DNA of 64,000 nt from Vibrio taketomensis (GCF_009938165.1 NZ_AP019649.1:1364001-1428000), one strand, 5' to 3'. Positions 20,018 to 29,297 are shown, counted from the first letter of the stretch. The notes: generated by a model from the letters alone, not told the origin. Translations and numbers: made by a program.

Positions 20018-20042
20018 AATCGCTCACGATGAGTGAGCGATT
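20018..20042 (-). terminator. Likely terminator after the DUF1415 gene
   Basis: AATCGCTCA (20018-20026) and TGAGCGATT (20034-20042) form a perfect nine-base stem with a seven-base loop, and the minus-strand side continues into a T-rich stretch. It lies 25 bases beyond the end of the DUF1415 gene. Confidence 0.6.
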
Positions 20043-20067
20043 GAAATGCAGGGGAAGATCGCAGCGA

Positions 20068-20636
20068 TTAAGAGAACAAGTAAGGAAACAGCTTTACTAA
20101 CTCTTGCTGAGTGAGCGCATTTACTCGTGCAATATTGGTTTCAGGAATGGATTCTGGATCTGGGTAGTGTTTTAACACTTTCTCCATACTCTCTTCGCGA
20201 ATCAAATGGAAAATCGGGTAGGGAGCACGGTTAGTCAGATTCGAAGGATCCTCTGGCTCGCTACCAGCAAAGCAGTAGTCAGGATGGAAGGTCGCGACTT
20301 GGAACGTACCAGCCCAACCTTGCTGATCGATCAATCCTTCGACCCAATCAATAAATAGGTTGTAATCCCAAAAGTCGTCGAGCATGTATGGCGCAACCAC
20401 CAACGTCGTCTCTAACTCTTGTACTGGCGTGCCTTCGAGATGAAGAAATTGGCTAAAATATCTTCAAGTAATGCTTCATCGGTGTTGGCTGAGCTAACGA
20501 AAATATCAATTTGTTTATTACGTTGTGGTTTTGCAGCAAACGGGCATAGATTTAAGCCAATCACTACATCGTTCAGCCATTGGTTAACGTTGGCTTTGAT
20601 CTGGCTGTTGGCTTGATTTGAATTCTGACTATTCAT
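20068..20636 (-). pseudogene. DUF1415 family protein, interrupted by a frameshift
   Basis: Two frames, 20412-20636 and 20068-20403, make one DUF1415 protein of unknown function. The first has the family start V-N-Q-W-L-N-D-V-V-I-G-L-N-L-C-P-F-A-A; the second has V-V-A-P-Y-M-L-D-D-F-W-D-Y-N and F-H-P-D-Y-C-F-A-G. They join if one T is restored on the minus strand between 20443 and 20448, turning the end of the first part into A-N-F-F-H-L-E-G-T-P-V-Q-E-L-E-T-T-L, for about 189 residues. The conserved Cys-Pro and H-P-D-Y-x-F motifs suggest a catalytic or metal role, but none is established. It starts close to the MFS transporter end (21 bases), so the two may be co-transcribed. Confidence 0.8.
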
Positions 20637-20657
20637 AGAGAGCGTATATCTTATTGT

Positions 20658-21872
20658 TTATTTATTGTGATGAATAATAACAGAGTTTGTGGCTTGGAGT
20701 TTGTTTTTAGTGAGCAGTTGAAAGCATAGCCAATAGCATACCGCGTACAAAATACTACCGCCCATAATGACGGCTTGCCAACCACCGTGTTGCCAACAGT
20801 AAATTAAGAAGAACCCACCAAGACTGCCGCCGATATAGTAATGCACCAAGTAAAGTGCGGTGGCGGTTGCCTTCGCCCGCTTTGCTTTTTGGCTGACCCA
20901 CGCATAGGCCAAGGTGTGAGTGAAAAAGGCACCAAAACTTATCAGCAATAATCCGAGCGTCATCCATACCAAATGATCAAAATAGGCGACTAGCATGCCA
21001 AGTAAACTGATCGTAATACCAACTAGCATGCCGGAGACCGGATCTTTATGTTCACTCCAAACCGAAGTGAGTGTCGAGCTGAATGTGCCAGCGAGATAAC
21101 ACAAGAATATTAATGAAGCGAGGCCAATCGGCAGTTGATGGGGTGGGGCAACGAGACGAAAACCCATGACCGAATAGAGATTAACAAACAGAGTAAAGTT
21201 AACCCCACCGATCAACATTGCTAGCCAAATAGTGCGGTTTTTAAGGTGTGAAACGAGTGCTTTATTGTGATAACGCAGCAAACCTTTTTGCGGTTTAAAA
21301 TGCTGTTGTTTGGGTAGTAACCAGAAAACCACGATGGCGCCGACAGCGGTAAAACACGCCATTATCAAAACTGCTTGTTGCCAACCTAAAACATCGGTAA
21401 GTGTGCCCCCTGCAATTCGACCACTTATCCCACCCAGTGAATTTGCGGCGATATACGTACCAATCGCATGACTAAATGCTTTGCTGCTTAACTCCTCGAC
21501 CATATAGGCGACAGCAACAGAAGCAAAAGCGGCCAATGCGATGCCCATTAACGCCCGCAGTAATACTAAACCGAGCAAAGAGTCGCTCATCAGCATCAAA
21601 AGACCAATGATCGGCATTGCAAGCAACCCGGTAAGCATAACGAGTCGTCGTCCGATGGTCTCTGAACCTACTGCCCAAGGTACTAGAGCGACAGACAGTG
21701 CTAGGGTTGAAGCGGCAAATACCCAGTTAACCTGTGTTTCGGATACCGAGAAGTAACCCGCCATAAAGGGCAACATAGGTTGAAATAGATAAAGATTACA
21801 AAACACTAAGAATGAGCCAAGTGCCAAACTCAGTGTGACGCGTTTGTATTGAGGCGTGCCAAATTCAATCAT
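20658..21872 (-). CDS. MFS transporter
   Basis: A 404-residue major facilitator with twelve predicted helices. The loop between helices 2 and 3 carries G-S-E-T-I-G-R-R-L-V-M, matching the MFS motif G-x-x-x-D-R-x-G-R-R/K, and G-I-S-G-R-I-A-G-G-T-L lies in helix 5, typical of drug/proton antiporters (arabinose-efflux or YnfM-like group). The substrate is unknown. I choose the ATG at 21872 (M-I-E-F-G-T); an earlier in-frame start at 21953 would use sequence overlapping the regulatory region. It is divergent from a LysR regulator 98 bases away, which probably controls it. Confidence 0.85.
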   Translation of the reverse strand: MIEFGTPQYKRVTLSLALGSFLVFCNLYLFQPMLPFMAGYFSVSETQVNWVFAASTLALSVALVPWAVGSETIGRRLVMLTGLLAMPIIGLLMLMSDSLLGLVLLRALMGIALAAFASVAVAYMVEELSSKAFSHAIGTYIAANSLGGISGRIAGGTLTDVLGWQQAVLIMACFTAVGAIVVFWLLPKQQHFKPQKGLLRYHNKALVSHLKNRTIWLAMLIGGVNFTLFVNLYSVMGFRLVAPPHQLPIGLASLIFLCYLAGTFSSTLTSVWSEHKDPVSGMLVGITISLLGMLVAYFDHLVWMTLGLLLISFGAFFTHTLAYAWVSQKAKRAKATATALYLVHYYIGGSLGGFFLIYCWQHGGWQAVIMGGSILYAVCYWLCFQLLTKNKLQATNSVIIHHNK

Positions 21873-21929
21873 AGTTAAGACGATGCTGATTGCGAATGTG
21901 ATCAAATTATCAGTACATTGAGGATTAAT

Positions 21930-21963
21930 AAAATATATTAAAAATATCACCACAATATATTTT
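21930..21963. promoter_or_regulatory. Inverted repeat, candidate LysR operator
   Basis: AAAATATATT (21930-21939) and AATATATTTT (21954-21963) are perfect reverse complements with a 14-base spacer. The repeat lies in the 98-base gap between the divergent MFS and LysR genes, directly before the LysR ATG. LysR proteins often bind such a site and control both genes, but the AT-rich arms could also be promoter elements. Confidence 0.45.
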
Positions 21964-21970
21964 GTTTATC

Positions 21971-22852
21971 ATGGACTCCAAACATCTGAAGTATTTCGTT
22001 ACCGTTGCTGAATTTGGTCATTTTACTCAGGCAGCAAAAGCCTTACATATCGCACAGCCTGCGTTGAGTATTGCGATCAAAAAGTTTGAGCAACAATTGG
22101 GCATGACCCTGTTTCGCCGTAGTGAAAGGCAAGTGGAACTCACTGATGAAGGTCGGGTGTTGCTTAAACATGCCAAACGCGTGTTGCAGCAAATTGATGA
22201 TGCGAAGTTGGCGATGGATGAGCTCAAAGGATTGGAAAAAGGGGAGGTACGACTTGGCGCACCAAGTATGATGGGTTCCTACTTTTTTCCTCAAGTATTT
22301 ATGGCATTCAAAAGCCGATATCCCAAGCTCAAATTAACCTTAGTCGATGCAGGCACCAGTTCGATTCGCCGTATGCTACTCGATGGTGAGCTTGATATTG
22401 GTGTGATCAATCTTGATGAACGAGTGCCGGATGATCTTGAAACAGACCATCTACTTCATTCTGAAATGGTGGCGGTGGTGAGTGAAGACCATCCTTTTGC
22501 CAGCAGGGAATCATTGCGATTTGAAGAGTTCTTTGAACAAGATTTAGTGATGTTCAAACATGGCTATTTTCATCGCGATTATATAGAAGCTAAAGCGAAG
22601 CAGCATAATATTGAGTTTGACTGCGCATTTGAAACCAATTTGTTACCGCTGATTTTGAGCATTGTGCGCAAAGAGTTTGCCATCACTGCATTGTTAGAGT
22701 TGGTCACGCAACATGAGCCAAATATTGTTGGTGTACCGTTTGAAGAGCCAGTAAAACTCGATCTTGCATTAGCTTGGCGCAAAAATGGTTACTTATCGAT
22801 TGCTGAGCGTACCTTTATCGATTTTGTTAAAACTTTAATTAATCGTAGATAA
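21971..22852 (+). CDS. LysR-family transcriptional regulator
   Basis: A 293-residue regulator. The N-terminal winged helix-turn-helix spans about residues 3-60: M-D-S-K-H-L-K-Y-F-V-T-V-A-E, F-T-Q-A-A-K-A-L-H-I-A-Q-P-A-L-S recognition helix, then L-G-M-T-L-F-R-R. The rest is the two-lobed effector-binding domain, with V-R-L-G-A-P-S-M-M-G at its start (about residue 92). The effector is unknown. The ATG at 21971 gives the family N-terminus; an in-frame TTG at 21962 is less likely. It faces away from the MFS gene and probably regulates it in response to the transporter's substrate. Confidence 0.92.
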   Translation: MDSKHLKYFVTVAEFGHFTQAAKALHIAQPALSIAIKKFEQQLGMTLFRRSERQVELTDEGRVLLKHAKRVLQQIDDAKLAMDELKGLEKGEVRLGAPSMMGSYFFPQVFMAFKSRYPKLKLTLVDAGTSSIRRMLLDGELDIGVINLDERVPDDLETDHLLHSEMVAVVSEDHPFASRESLRFEEFFEQDLVMFKHGYFHRDYIEAKAKQHNIEFDCAFETNLLPLILSIVRKEFAITALLELVTQHEPNIVGVPFEEPVKLDLALAWRKNGYLSIAERTFIDFVKTLINRR

Positions 22853-22875
22853 AAAGAGCCGCATTTGGCGGCTCT
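22851..22875. terminator. Terminator between LysR gene and NRAMP-like gene
   Basis: GAGCCGC (22856-22862) and GCGGCTC (22868-22874) form a perfect stem with a five-base loop. The A-run at 22851-22855 gives five T on the minus strand, so it mainly stops the NRAMP-like gene; it directly follows the LysR stop. Confidence 0.8.
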
Positions 22876-22897
22876 AATGAGATCGGGTGGCTAGTGT

Positions 22898-24133
22898 TTA
22901 GCCGATAAACTTGGCAATAAAGTTGCTGATGTTGGTAACACTTGATGCCGCCATTACCACAACAATGACCACGCCAATTACAGTCAGATAAATCGGGTGT
23001 TTGTAGTCACCGATAATGTCTTTACGGCGAGTTGCAGCCAATACCATACCAAGTACAATCGGTAGAATAATACTGTTTACAAGACCAGCCAGCATCAGTA
23101 GTAGGATTGGCATGTTCATCGTTACCGTGCCAAGGCTTGTCACTAGGATAAAGCCAACACACCATGCTTTTTCGTTGCGCGCAACTACCGGGAATAGAGT
23201 CTTAATCAGCGAGATAGCCATGTATGAGTTGCCGACTACTGAAGTGATAGAAGCAACGAACAGAACCAAACCAAAGATGAAGTAACCTGGTTCACCTGCG
23301 CCTTGACGGAATGCATCAGCCGCAGGGTTTTTCGCATCCAGTGTCGCGCCAGCTGCGATAACACCAAATACCGCCAAGAACAGAAGAATACGAATGACAA
23401 CCGCGATTGAAATACCAGCCCATGCCGCTGTTTTGATTGATGGTACGTTTTCTTTACCTTGTAGACCGATATCGACTAAGCGTTGTGCGCCAGTGTAGTA
23501 TCCGCCAACCGCGCCACCAACGATAGTCAAAGTTGGAAGTAGTAGGCTGCCGAAGTCGCTTGGCATTACGGCTGCTGTTAGTGTTTCGCCCATTGGTGGT
23601 AGGCTCGTCATTGCTACGTAAGCAATCAGGATAATCATGAACAAGCCTAGGTAGCGAGCCATTTGATCCATGCGTTTTGATGCGTTATGCACAATAAACA
23701 GTAGGCTACCAATAAGACCAGTGAATAGCGCGCCCCACGTCGTGTCGATGCCTGTGAGTACGTTAATACCCAGTGCCGAGCCACTCACGTTACCAAAGTT
23801 AAATGCGACTGCACCTAGAGCCAATAGAACACCCACCACATAACCCATACCTGGTGCTACTCGGTTAGCGATGTCTTGAATGCGCAGGCCAGATACACCA
23901 ACGATGCGCCATAAGTTCATCACAATACCAAAGGTAATGAACATAGATGCAAATACAGGGAAAGCCATATCGACTTTGTAGATATTTGTGAAAACGGCAG
24001 TTTGCGTTAAAAAGCCTGGGCCAACAGACGTGGTTGCCATTAGGAATGCAACGCTAAGAATCGCCTTTTTGCCAAGAAGTTTCGTTTGAATTGGCGCCGA
24101 ATTAACGGTCGCAGAAGAGTTTGCTGTGTTCAT
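22898..24133 (-). CDS. Atypical NRAMP-family transporter
   Basis: A 411-residue membrane protein with about eleven helices, in the NRAMP fold group. The first helix holds T-S-V-G-P-G-F-L-T-Q-T where classical metal transporters have D-P-G-N. The helix that usually carries the metal-binding M-P-H motif here reads G-G-A-V-G-G-Y-Y-T-G-A-Q-R. Both metal-binding parts are thus changed, so manganese or iron transport cannot be assumed. The ATG at 24133 (M-N-T-A-N-S-S) has a GAGATT stretch upstream; an earlier in-frame start at 24184 is less likely. It is divergent from an arginase-family gene 309 bases away, which suggests a shared substrate or regulator, but this is only inference. Confidence 0.8.
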   Translation of the reverse strand: MNTANSSATVNSAPIQTKLLGKKAILSVAFLMATTSVGPGFLTQTAVFTNIYKVDMAFPVFASMFITFGIVMNLWRIVGVSGLRIQDIANRVAPGMGYVVGVLLALGAVAFNFGNVSGSALGINVLTGIDTTWGALFTGLIGSLLFIVHNASKRMDQMARYLGLFMIILIAYVAMTSLPPMGETLTAAVMPSDFGSLLLPTLTIVGGAVGGYYTGAQRLVDIGLQGKENVPSIKTAAWAGISIAVVIRILLFLAVFGVIAAGATLDAKNPAADAFRQGAGEPGYFIFGLVLFVASITSVVGNSYMAISLIKTLFPVVARNEKAWCVGFILVTSLGTVTMNMPILLLMLAGLVNSIILPIVLGMVLAATRRKDIIGDYKHPIYLTVIGVVIVVVMAASSVTNISNFIAKFIG

Positions 24134-24442
24134 GCCGAATCTCAAAAATGTTGTGTCTCTATCTTTAAAAAAATAGAAAGACAACTGACAAAGATCAGCT
24201 GAACTTGTGCGGTTAATATATTGTAAAACAAGTATTTTTGGTTGCCCTTACTTGCTGGGGCGAATTCTAAAACAATGTGATGCTTGTCAATAATAAAATC
24301 GCAAAATACGCAATCGTTTAAGTGCTGATTAATAATGCGTCATTAGTCGCTAAGTACAACTTCAGTGCTGGTTGTTTTTTGCACATGGATATATCAAGAA
24401 AGATCACCCTTTATGGTCGTAATCATACAAGTAGGAGAGCGT
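24134..24442. other. 309-base divergent intergenic region
   Basis: It separates the NRAMP-like gene and the arginase-family gene and must hold promoters for both. It is AT-rich. I see no clear operator, only the strong TAGGAGA ribosome site at its right end before 24443. Confidence 0.5.
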
Positions 24443-25366
24443 ATGACTAAATCCTTTGATCTTATCGGAGCCCCATTTAACTTACTTGGTTGTCATACTA
24501 CGGCGGATAACACCGTTGATGCGCTACGACGATTAGATGAAGAATCATGGCAAGGGTTAAGTCATTGGATGGAAGTTCGTAATGCCCGATGGAATGCGGA
24601 TATTCGTGATAAAGGGGACGTCGAGATTAACACTCAAGAGCGCAATCTGATTGAGCTTAAAGAGAAGGAGCAAGGTCTAGCACTTTATGCAGGTCGATTA
24701 AAACAGCAATTGCTCAATAGCTACCAACAAAAACGCATTCCTATTACTATCGGTGGTGATCACTCTATTGCGATTGGTAGTGTGCAAGCGGCCTTAGAGT
24801 ACTATCAAAAACAGCAAAAGCAGCGTGTCGCAGTGGTATGGATTGATGCGCATGCAGACTGTAATGATGCTTTAGCAAGCAACCTTCACGGTAAACCCGT
24901 TGCTATGCTGATGGACAAATATTCGCACAATGGCTGGCAAGTTGACGCTTCATTAGTACTTAATCCACAGGACGTTTATTACGTTGCCGTGCGAGATTTA
25001 ATGCCGAATGAACATCAACTGATGACAGAAAATCAGATGGTGAACTTTGATCATCATTATATTGAGCGTCATGGTATTGCGGCAGTGGTTGAGAGCATCA
25101 AACGCATCGTCGATCAACACTACGATTGTTTGTACGTTTCATTCGATTATGACGCTTTAGATGGAGCTTTATATCGAGCCTGTGCGACACCAAATCAAGG
25201 CGGCTTAAGCGCACGGGAAGCTATGTATTTGATCTACGAATTAGCTCAGCACGATAAGTTTATTGGTATTGATTTTGTGGAATATTTACCAGAGTTGGAC
25301 ACCGATGGTTTATCCAAAGAGTTAATGATCAAACTGATCGATGCTGTGTGGGGGTATCGAGCGTAA
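24443..25366 (+). CDS. Arginase/agmatinase-family hydrolase
   Basis: A 307-residue ureohydrolase-fold protein. All manganese-binding motifs are kept: G-G-D-H-S near residue 107, W-I-D-A-H-A-D near residue 131, and S-F-D-Y-D-A-L-D-G near residue 233, with G instead of the usual P after the last Asp. The family hydrolyses guanidino groups of arginine, agmatine, formiminoglutamate or related compounds. The substrate loops do not let me choose between them. The ATG at 24443 follows a TAGGAGA ribosome site; earlier in-frame codons from 24365 lack one. A hairpin follows at 25383. The neighbouring divergent NRAMP-like transporter may supply its substrate. Confidence 0.8.
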   Translation: MTKSFDLIGAPFNLLGCHTTADNTVDALRRLDEESWQGLSHWMEVRNARWNADIRDKGDVEINTQERNLIELKEKEQGLALYAGRLKQQLLNSYQQKRIPITIGGDHSIAIGSVQAALEYYQKQQKQRVAVVWIDAHADCNDALASNLHGKPVAMLMDKYSHNGWQVDASLVLNPQDVYYVAVRDLMPNEHQLMTENQMVNFDHHYIERHGIAAVVESIKRIVDQHYDCLYVSFDYDALDGALYRACATPNQGGLSAREAMYLIYELAQHDKFIGIDFVEYLPELDTDGLSKELMIKLIDAVWGYRA

Positions 25367-25382
25367 TCGATGAATAGCAAAA

Positions 25383-25411
25383 GGGTGAACCATGTTCACC
25401 CTCTAGATTTT
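25383..25411 (+). terminator. Hairpin after the arginase-family gene
   Basis: GGGTGAAC (25383-25390) and GTTCACCC (25394-25401) form a perfect eight-base stem with a CAT loop, followed by a broken T-rich tail. It lies between convergent genes. Confidence 0.7.
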
Positions 25412-25434
25412 CTAACGGATCACGCTTTGCGTGC

Positions 25435-25665
25435 TTAGCTATTCTTATACATTTTTTCGAAGTTGGCAGCATTCCAGCCAATCATATAGCGGTCACCAAT
25501 CTTCAGTACAGGGAGTGAGCGAGCGCCAATCGCATCGAGTTCCTTACGGCCACGTTGCATTTTTGCGTTGGTTAGACGGTATGGATAACCTTTTGAATCA
25601 AGGTAGCGCTGGGCATCTTTACAGTGCGGGCACTTATCTTTTACGTATAAAACTAGTCGTCTCAT
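25435..25665 (-). CDS. Glutaredoxin-family protein
   Basis: A 76-residue thioredoxin-fold protein with the dithiol active site C-P-H-C at residues 12-15 and the cis-proline segment S-L-P-V-L-K-I near residue 50. It is likely to reduce disulfides or glutathione-mixed disulfides in the cytoplasm. I use the ATG at 25665 (M-R-R-L-V-L-Y), which puts the active site at the usual position; an upstream in-frame ATG at 25731 would add 22 residues with no family match. It is a lone gene, convergent with the arginase-family gene. Confidence 0.85.
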   Translation of the reverse strand: MRRLVLYVKDKCPHCKDAQRYLDSKGYPYRLTNAKMQRGRKELDAIGARSLPVLKIGDRYMIGWNAANFEKMYKNS

Positions 25666-25798
25666 GCTCGTTCTCGGCTCATTGGAACTAAAAAGTGGGT
25701 GGAGTATAGGCGAATAGTGTGACGTGAACAACGATTCCCGTGAAGCGTCGTCATGATTAGGGTAGACTTAGCCAGTATTTTTCCATTATTGGCGTGTT

Positions 25799-26293
25799 AT
25801 GAATCCCTTACTGCGTTATATCCAAGGTTATCCTGAGCATATTTTGACTCCTGTTTCACAAATGTTGGAGTCTGGCCGCTTTGCCGCTTGGTTTGAAAAG
25901 CGTTATCCGCATCGTCATGAAATTCAAAGCGAAAAAGCGCTCTATGAATACACGATGGCGCTAAAAAACCAATACATGAAGAAAACCTCACCGCTGAGTA
26001 AAGTGATTTATGACAGTAAAATACACTTGATCAATAACGCGCTGGGTCTGCACACCTACGCCGCCAAAGTGCATGGTAATAAGATAAAATCGAAAAATGA
26101 AATCCGGATCGCCAGTGTATTTAAACAAGCACCAGAACCATTACTGCGAATGCTGGTGGTGCACGAATTAGCGCACTTAAAAGAGAAAGAGCATAACAAA
26201 GCCTTTTATCAACTGTGTTGCCATATGGAACCGGACTACCATCAATTAGAGCTGGATGCTCGTTTGTTTATGATTTATCAAGAATTGAAGTAA
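25799..26293 (+). CDS. YgjP-like zinc metallopeptidase-domain protein
   Basis: A 164-residue protein of the YgjP/DUF45 group. The zinc motif H-E-L-A-H at about residues 121-125 is followed by K-E-K-E-H-N-K-A-F (third ligand His near residue 131), as in the gluzincin-like WLM/SprT neighbours. The N-terminal half contains basic, amphipathic segments. Its substrate is unknown. The stop is seven bases before rlmF, so the two genes probably form an operon. Confidence 0.85.
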   Translation: MNPLLRYIQGYPEHILTPVSQMLESGRFAAWFEKRYPHRHEIQSEKALYEYTMALKNQYMKKTSPLSKVIYDSKIHLINNALGLHTYAAKVHGNKIKSKNEIRIASVFKQAPEPLLRMLVVHELAHLKEKEHNKAFYQLCCHMEPDYHQLELDARLFMIYQELK

Positions 26294-26300
26294 GCGACCC

Positions 26301-27404
26301 ATGAGTAGTAATCAAACTCCACGCTCAAAGCGTAAGCCAAATGGCAATAAAGCCGCTCACAAAAACCAATCAGCGCCAGTTGCTAGCACAATGCAAGTGA
26401 CAAAAGTGGCGAGCAAAGCAGGTTTGCACAAACGAAATTTGCATCAAGGTCGTTATGATTTTGTAAAACTGGTGAAAGCGCTGCCAGAGTTAGCGAAACA
26501 TGTGGTCCTTAACCCTGTTGGTGAGCAAACCATTCGCTTTGATGATCCTCAAGCGGTGAAGCTGTTGAACAAAGCACTGCTTGCACAGCATTACAGTGTC
26601 ACGCAATGGGATATTCCTGACGGTTATTTGTGCCCGCCGATCCCTGGCCGTGCAGATTACATTCATCGCTTAGCCGATTTGTTGAACAATGAAGCGCCAC
26701 AATTGAATCACCGTTTAGTTAAAGCGTTGGATATTGGCGTGGGTGCCAACTGTATTTATCCAATTGTTGGGGTTACGCAATACGGTTGGCATTATACCGG
26801 TAGCGATGTAGATAGTGTCTCGGTGGATAACTCTAATCAGATTGCAAACCATAACTTGCCACTTAAAGGTAAGGTCGAGTGTCGATTACAAACCGATAGT
26901 CGTCATTATTTTAAAGGCATTATTGAGCCTAACGAATTCTACGACGTGACCACCTGTAATCCGCCGTTTCATGCCTCTTTGGCTGAAGCGCAGCAGGGAA
27001 CGGAGCGTAAACTTGCCAATCTTAATGCACATAAAGGAAAACGTGGTCACGTTAAGCCTGAGCATAAAGCTAACCAAGGCACTGTTCAGCAAGCTAAAGG
27101 CAACAAGCCAACGCTGAATTTTGGTGGTCAAAAGGCAGAGTTATGGTGTCCGGGTGGTGAGGCTGCATTTGTTAAAAATATGGCGTTTGAAAGCCGTGAT
27201 TTTGCCCATCAGGTGCTTTGGTTCACGACACTGATTTCTAAAAAAGACAACGTCCGCTGGCTGCGCAAGCAATTAGAAAAAGCGGGTGCAAAACAGATGA
27301 CCGTGGTTGAAATGAGCCAAGGGCAGAAGGTGAGCCGCTTTGTTGCTTGGAGCTTTAAAGATAAAGCAGAGCGACAAGCTTGGCTAAAACTGAAAAGCCA
27401 TTGA
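26301..27404 (+). CDS. rlmF: 23S rRNA (adenine(1618)-N6)-methyltransferase
   Basis: A 367-residue SAM-dependent enzyme that methylates A1618 in 23S rRNA. The SAM-binding region is near residues 145-180 ([11 protein letters not shown]), and the catalytic N-P-P-F motif, typical of N6-adenine methyltransferases, is in C-N-P-P-F-H-A-S near residue 220. The N-terminus is basic ([10 protein letters not shown]), suited for rRNA binding. Length is slightly above that of E. coli RlmF (308), due to this basic extension and a lysine-rich loop near residues 240-270. It follows the YgjP-like gene and is closed by a terminator. Confidence 0.92.
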   Translation: MSSNQTPRSKRKPNGNKAAHKNQSAPVASTMQVTKVASKAGLHKRNLHQGRYDFVKLVKALPELAKHVVLNPVGEQTIRFDDPQAVKLLNKALLAQHYSVTQWDIPDGYLCPPIPGRADYIHRLADLLNNEAPQLNHRLVKALDIGVGANCIYPIVGVTQYGWHYTGSDVDSVSVDNSNQIANHNLPLKGKVECRLQTDSRHYFKGIIEPNEFYDVTTCNPPFHASLAEAQQGTERKLANLNAHKGKRGHVKPEHKANQGTVQQAKGNKPTLNFGGQKAELWCPGGEAAFVKNMAFESRDFAHQVLWFTTLISKKDNVRWLRKQLEKAGAKQMTVVEMSQGQKVSRFVAWSFKDKAERQAWLKLKSH

Positions 27405-27410
27405 TAAACA

Positions 27411-27435
27411 AAAGCCTGCAATTATGCGGGCTTTT
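27411..27435. terminator. Terminator after rlmF
   Basis: AAAGCC-T-GCA (27411-27420) pairs with TGC-G-GGCTTT (27425-27434) with one T-G wobble and an ATTA loop, then T. It separates convergent rlmF and the PilW-like gene. Confidence 0.75.
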
Positions 27436-27462
27436 AATACGATGATTTGCTTGGCGAATGAT

Positions 27463-28179
27463 TTAGCTTAGCTTGTCGAGTTTAGCTTGGTATTGTTCTG
27501 CTAATTCAGGGTTACCCGCACGGGTTTCAAGTTCGATCATCAGTTGCAGCGCTTCTTTGCGTGGACCATAGCTTTGACTAAAGCGCATTAAACGAAGACG
27601 CGCATCCATTAGCATGTCGCTTTCAATCTCTAGTTTGGCAAGGTTGAGATTCGAACGAAAACGCATTGGTTCATAATCAAGCGCACGCTTAAAGTAAGCC
27701 ATTGCTTGTTCTTGTTTTCCTGATTTTAATGCGCAAAATGCGGCGTTTTCATAGCTACCAGCAACTTGGTAGTAGTAGGGCTGTTCTATAGCGCGATTAA
27801 AGAATTTATCGGCTTTTTCGTATTCACCTTGTTTGCACAAAAATGTACCAAAGTTGTTGAGTACGTTCCCGTTTTCTGGGTTTTGCGATAACGACTTTTC
27901 ATACATTGAACGTGCTTTCTTGTCTTCACCAACTTTTTCATAGTAGTGAGCAAGGCTTAGCTGCGAACGGTAATACTTTGGTGCGTGTTCATATGCGAGT
28001 TCCAAGTTTTCGCGCGCTTTAATCATGTTTCCTTGATCGAGATATCCCATACCTAGTGCGATACGAGCTTCAGCCTTTTCTTTCGGTGGCGTTTTAATTT
28101 CTGGTTCTTGGTTCACCTCAACTGTCACACAGGCTGACATGAAAAGTGCGACTGACATGCTTAAGATGGCTTTTTTCAT
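27463..28179 (-). CDS. pilW: PilW/PilF-like TPR lipoprotein, type IV pilus biogenesis
   Basis: A 238-residue lipoprotein made of TPR repeats. The signal peptide ends in F-M-S-A-C near residue 16, with Cys as the lipidation site. TPR motifs run from about residue 38: A-R-I-A-L-G-M-G-Y-L-D-Q-G, A-R-E-N-L-E-L-A, L-S-L-A-H-Y-Y-E-K-V-G, and the family-specific V-L-N-N-F-G-T-F-L-C-K-Q-G-E-Y near residue 110. PilW/PilF helps the secretin PilQ reach and assemble in the outer membrane. The gene is not beside rlmN or ispG as in many proteobacteria, so it could be a paralogue; pilus function is inferred. Confidence 0.8.
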   Translation of the reverse strand: MKKAILSMSVALFMSACVTVEVNQEPEIKTPPKEKAEARIALGMGYLDQGNMIKARENLELAYEHAPKYYRSQLSLAHYYEKVGEDKKARSMYEKSLSQNPENGNVLNNFGTFLCKQGEYEKADKFFNRAIEQPYYYQVAGSYENAAFCALKSGKQEQAMAYFKRALDYEPMRFRSNLNLAKLEIESDMLMDARLRLMRFSQSYGPRKEALQLMIELETRAGNPELAEQYQAKLDKLS

Positions 28180-28293
28180 TGTATTTCCCCTTCGAGAGAC
28201 TGCTCAGTATAGGCGTGAATGTGTGCAAATTGAGAGTGTTACGTGGGATTGATGCGAGGAAATTGGCATATTCAATGAAAATATTGAGCGATG

Positions 28294-28322
28294 GATCCAA
28301 GTAGCGTGATGCCACTTGGATC
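28294..28322 (-). terminator. Possible hairpin terminator after metA
   Basis: GATCCAAGT (28294-28302) and ACTTGGATC (28314-28322) form a perfect nine-base stem. It lies 16 bases beyond the metA stop, but no strong T-run follows, so termination may be inefficient. Confidence 0.5.
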
Positions 28323-28337
28323 AAAGAGAAAGGATTG

Positions 28338-29279
28338 CTAGTCGTCTTTCGTGAAGTTCGCTTCGCTAAAGTGTTCCAAATCAAATGGCGTTTGTTGGTA
28401 AACGCAGTAATTGAGCCAGTTTGAGAACAGCAAATGTCCGTGACTACGCCAACTGGCTCTGGGTGCGATCTCTGGGTTGTTATCAGGGTAGTAGTTGATT
28501 GGTAACGCAGGTTCCATCCCTTCACCTAGATCGCGAATGTATTCATTGTGCAGAGTGTGCGAGTCATATTCAGGGTGACCAGTGACGAATACGTTTCGTT
28601 TGTCTTTTGTTGCGGCGAGATAAACGCCGGCAACATCCGATGTCGCCAAAATATCGAGATCAGTATGTTCTGAAAGATATTGAGCAGAGAAATCAGCATA
28701 GCGAGAATGGGGCGCTAAAAATTCATCGTCAAAACCACGCAGCAGTGGGTGGGTGTTATTCAATGTTTGATGTTGATAAACCCCGGAGAGCTTTTCTTTA
28801 CGAGTACGCTTGGGTAAGTCGTACAGCAATTTCAACCCAGCTTGTGCTGCCCAGCATACGTATAGCGTTGAGGTTACGTGTTCTTTCGCCCAATTCATGA
28901 TGTTTTGCAGATGCTCCCAGTAGATAACATCTTCAAATTGAACTAAACCGAGCGGGGCTCCGGTGATAATCATGCCATCAAAATTACGTTGTTTGACCAT
29001 TTCAAACTGACGATAAAAGGTGTCTAAATGCTGAGTCGGTGTATTTTTGCTTGGGCGATTATCGATACGTAACAGCTCAATATCTACCTGCAGTGGACTG
29101 TTTGATAGTAAGCGCAAGAACTGAGTTTCCGTCTCAATTTTTTTAGGCATAAGATTAAGGATCAGCACTTTCAGCGGACGAATATTCTGCGTTGATGCGC
29201 GCGTTTCTGACATTACGAAGATATTCTCTTGGCGTAAAATGTCTGAGGCTGGCAGTTGATCTGGGATCTTAATTGGCAC
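28338..29279 (-). CDS. metA: Homoserine O-succinyltransferase (or acetyltransferase)
   Basis: A 313-residue enzyme that acylates homoserine, the first committed step of methionine synthesis. It has the MetA family start [11 protein letters not shown], the catalytic Cys in V-C-W-A-A-Q-A-G near residue 142, and the catalytic His-Glu region in T-G-H-P-E-Y-D near residue 235. The family includes succinyl- and acetyl-CoA users, and the choice depends on a single active-site residue I will not call. Three tandem MetJ-type boxes lie 19-42 bases upstream (29298-29321), so methionine repression is likely. Confidence 0.95.
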   Translation of the reverse strand: MPIKIPDQLPASDILRQENIFVMSETRASTQNIRPLKVLILNLMPKKIETETQFLRLLSNSPLQVDIELLRIDNRPSKNTPTQHLDTFYRQFEMVKQRNFDGMIITGAPLGLVQFEDVIYWEHLQNIMNWAKEHVTSTLYVCWAAQAGLKLLYDLPKRTRKEKLSGVYQHQTLNNTHPLLRGFDDEFLAPHSRYADFSAQYLSEHTDLDILATSDVAGVYLAATKDKRNVFVTGHPEYDSHTLHNEYIRDLGEGMEPALPINYYPDNNPEIAPRASWRSHGHLLFSNWLNYCVYQQTPFDLEHFSEANFTKDD

Positions 29280-29297
29280 GGCTTTCTCCCTAAAGCT

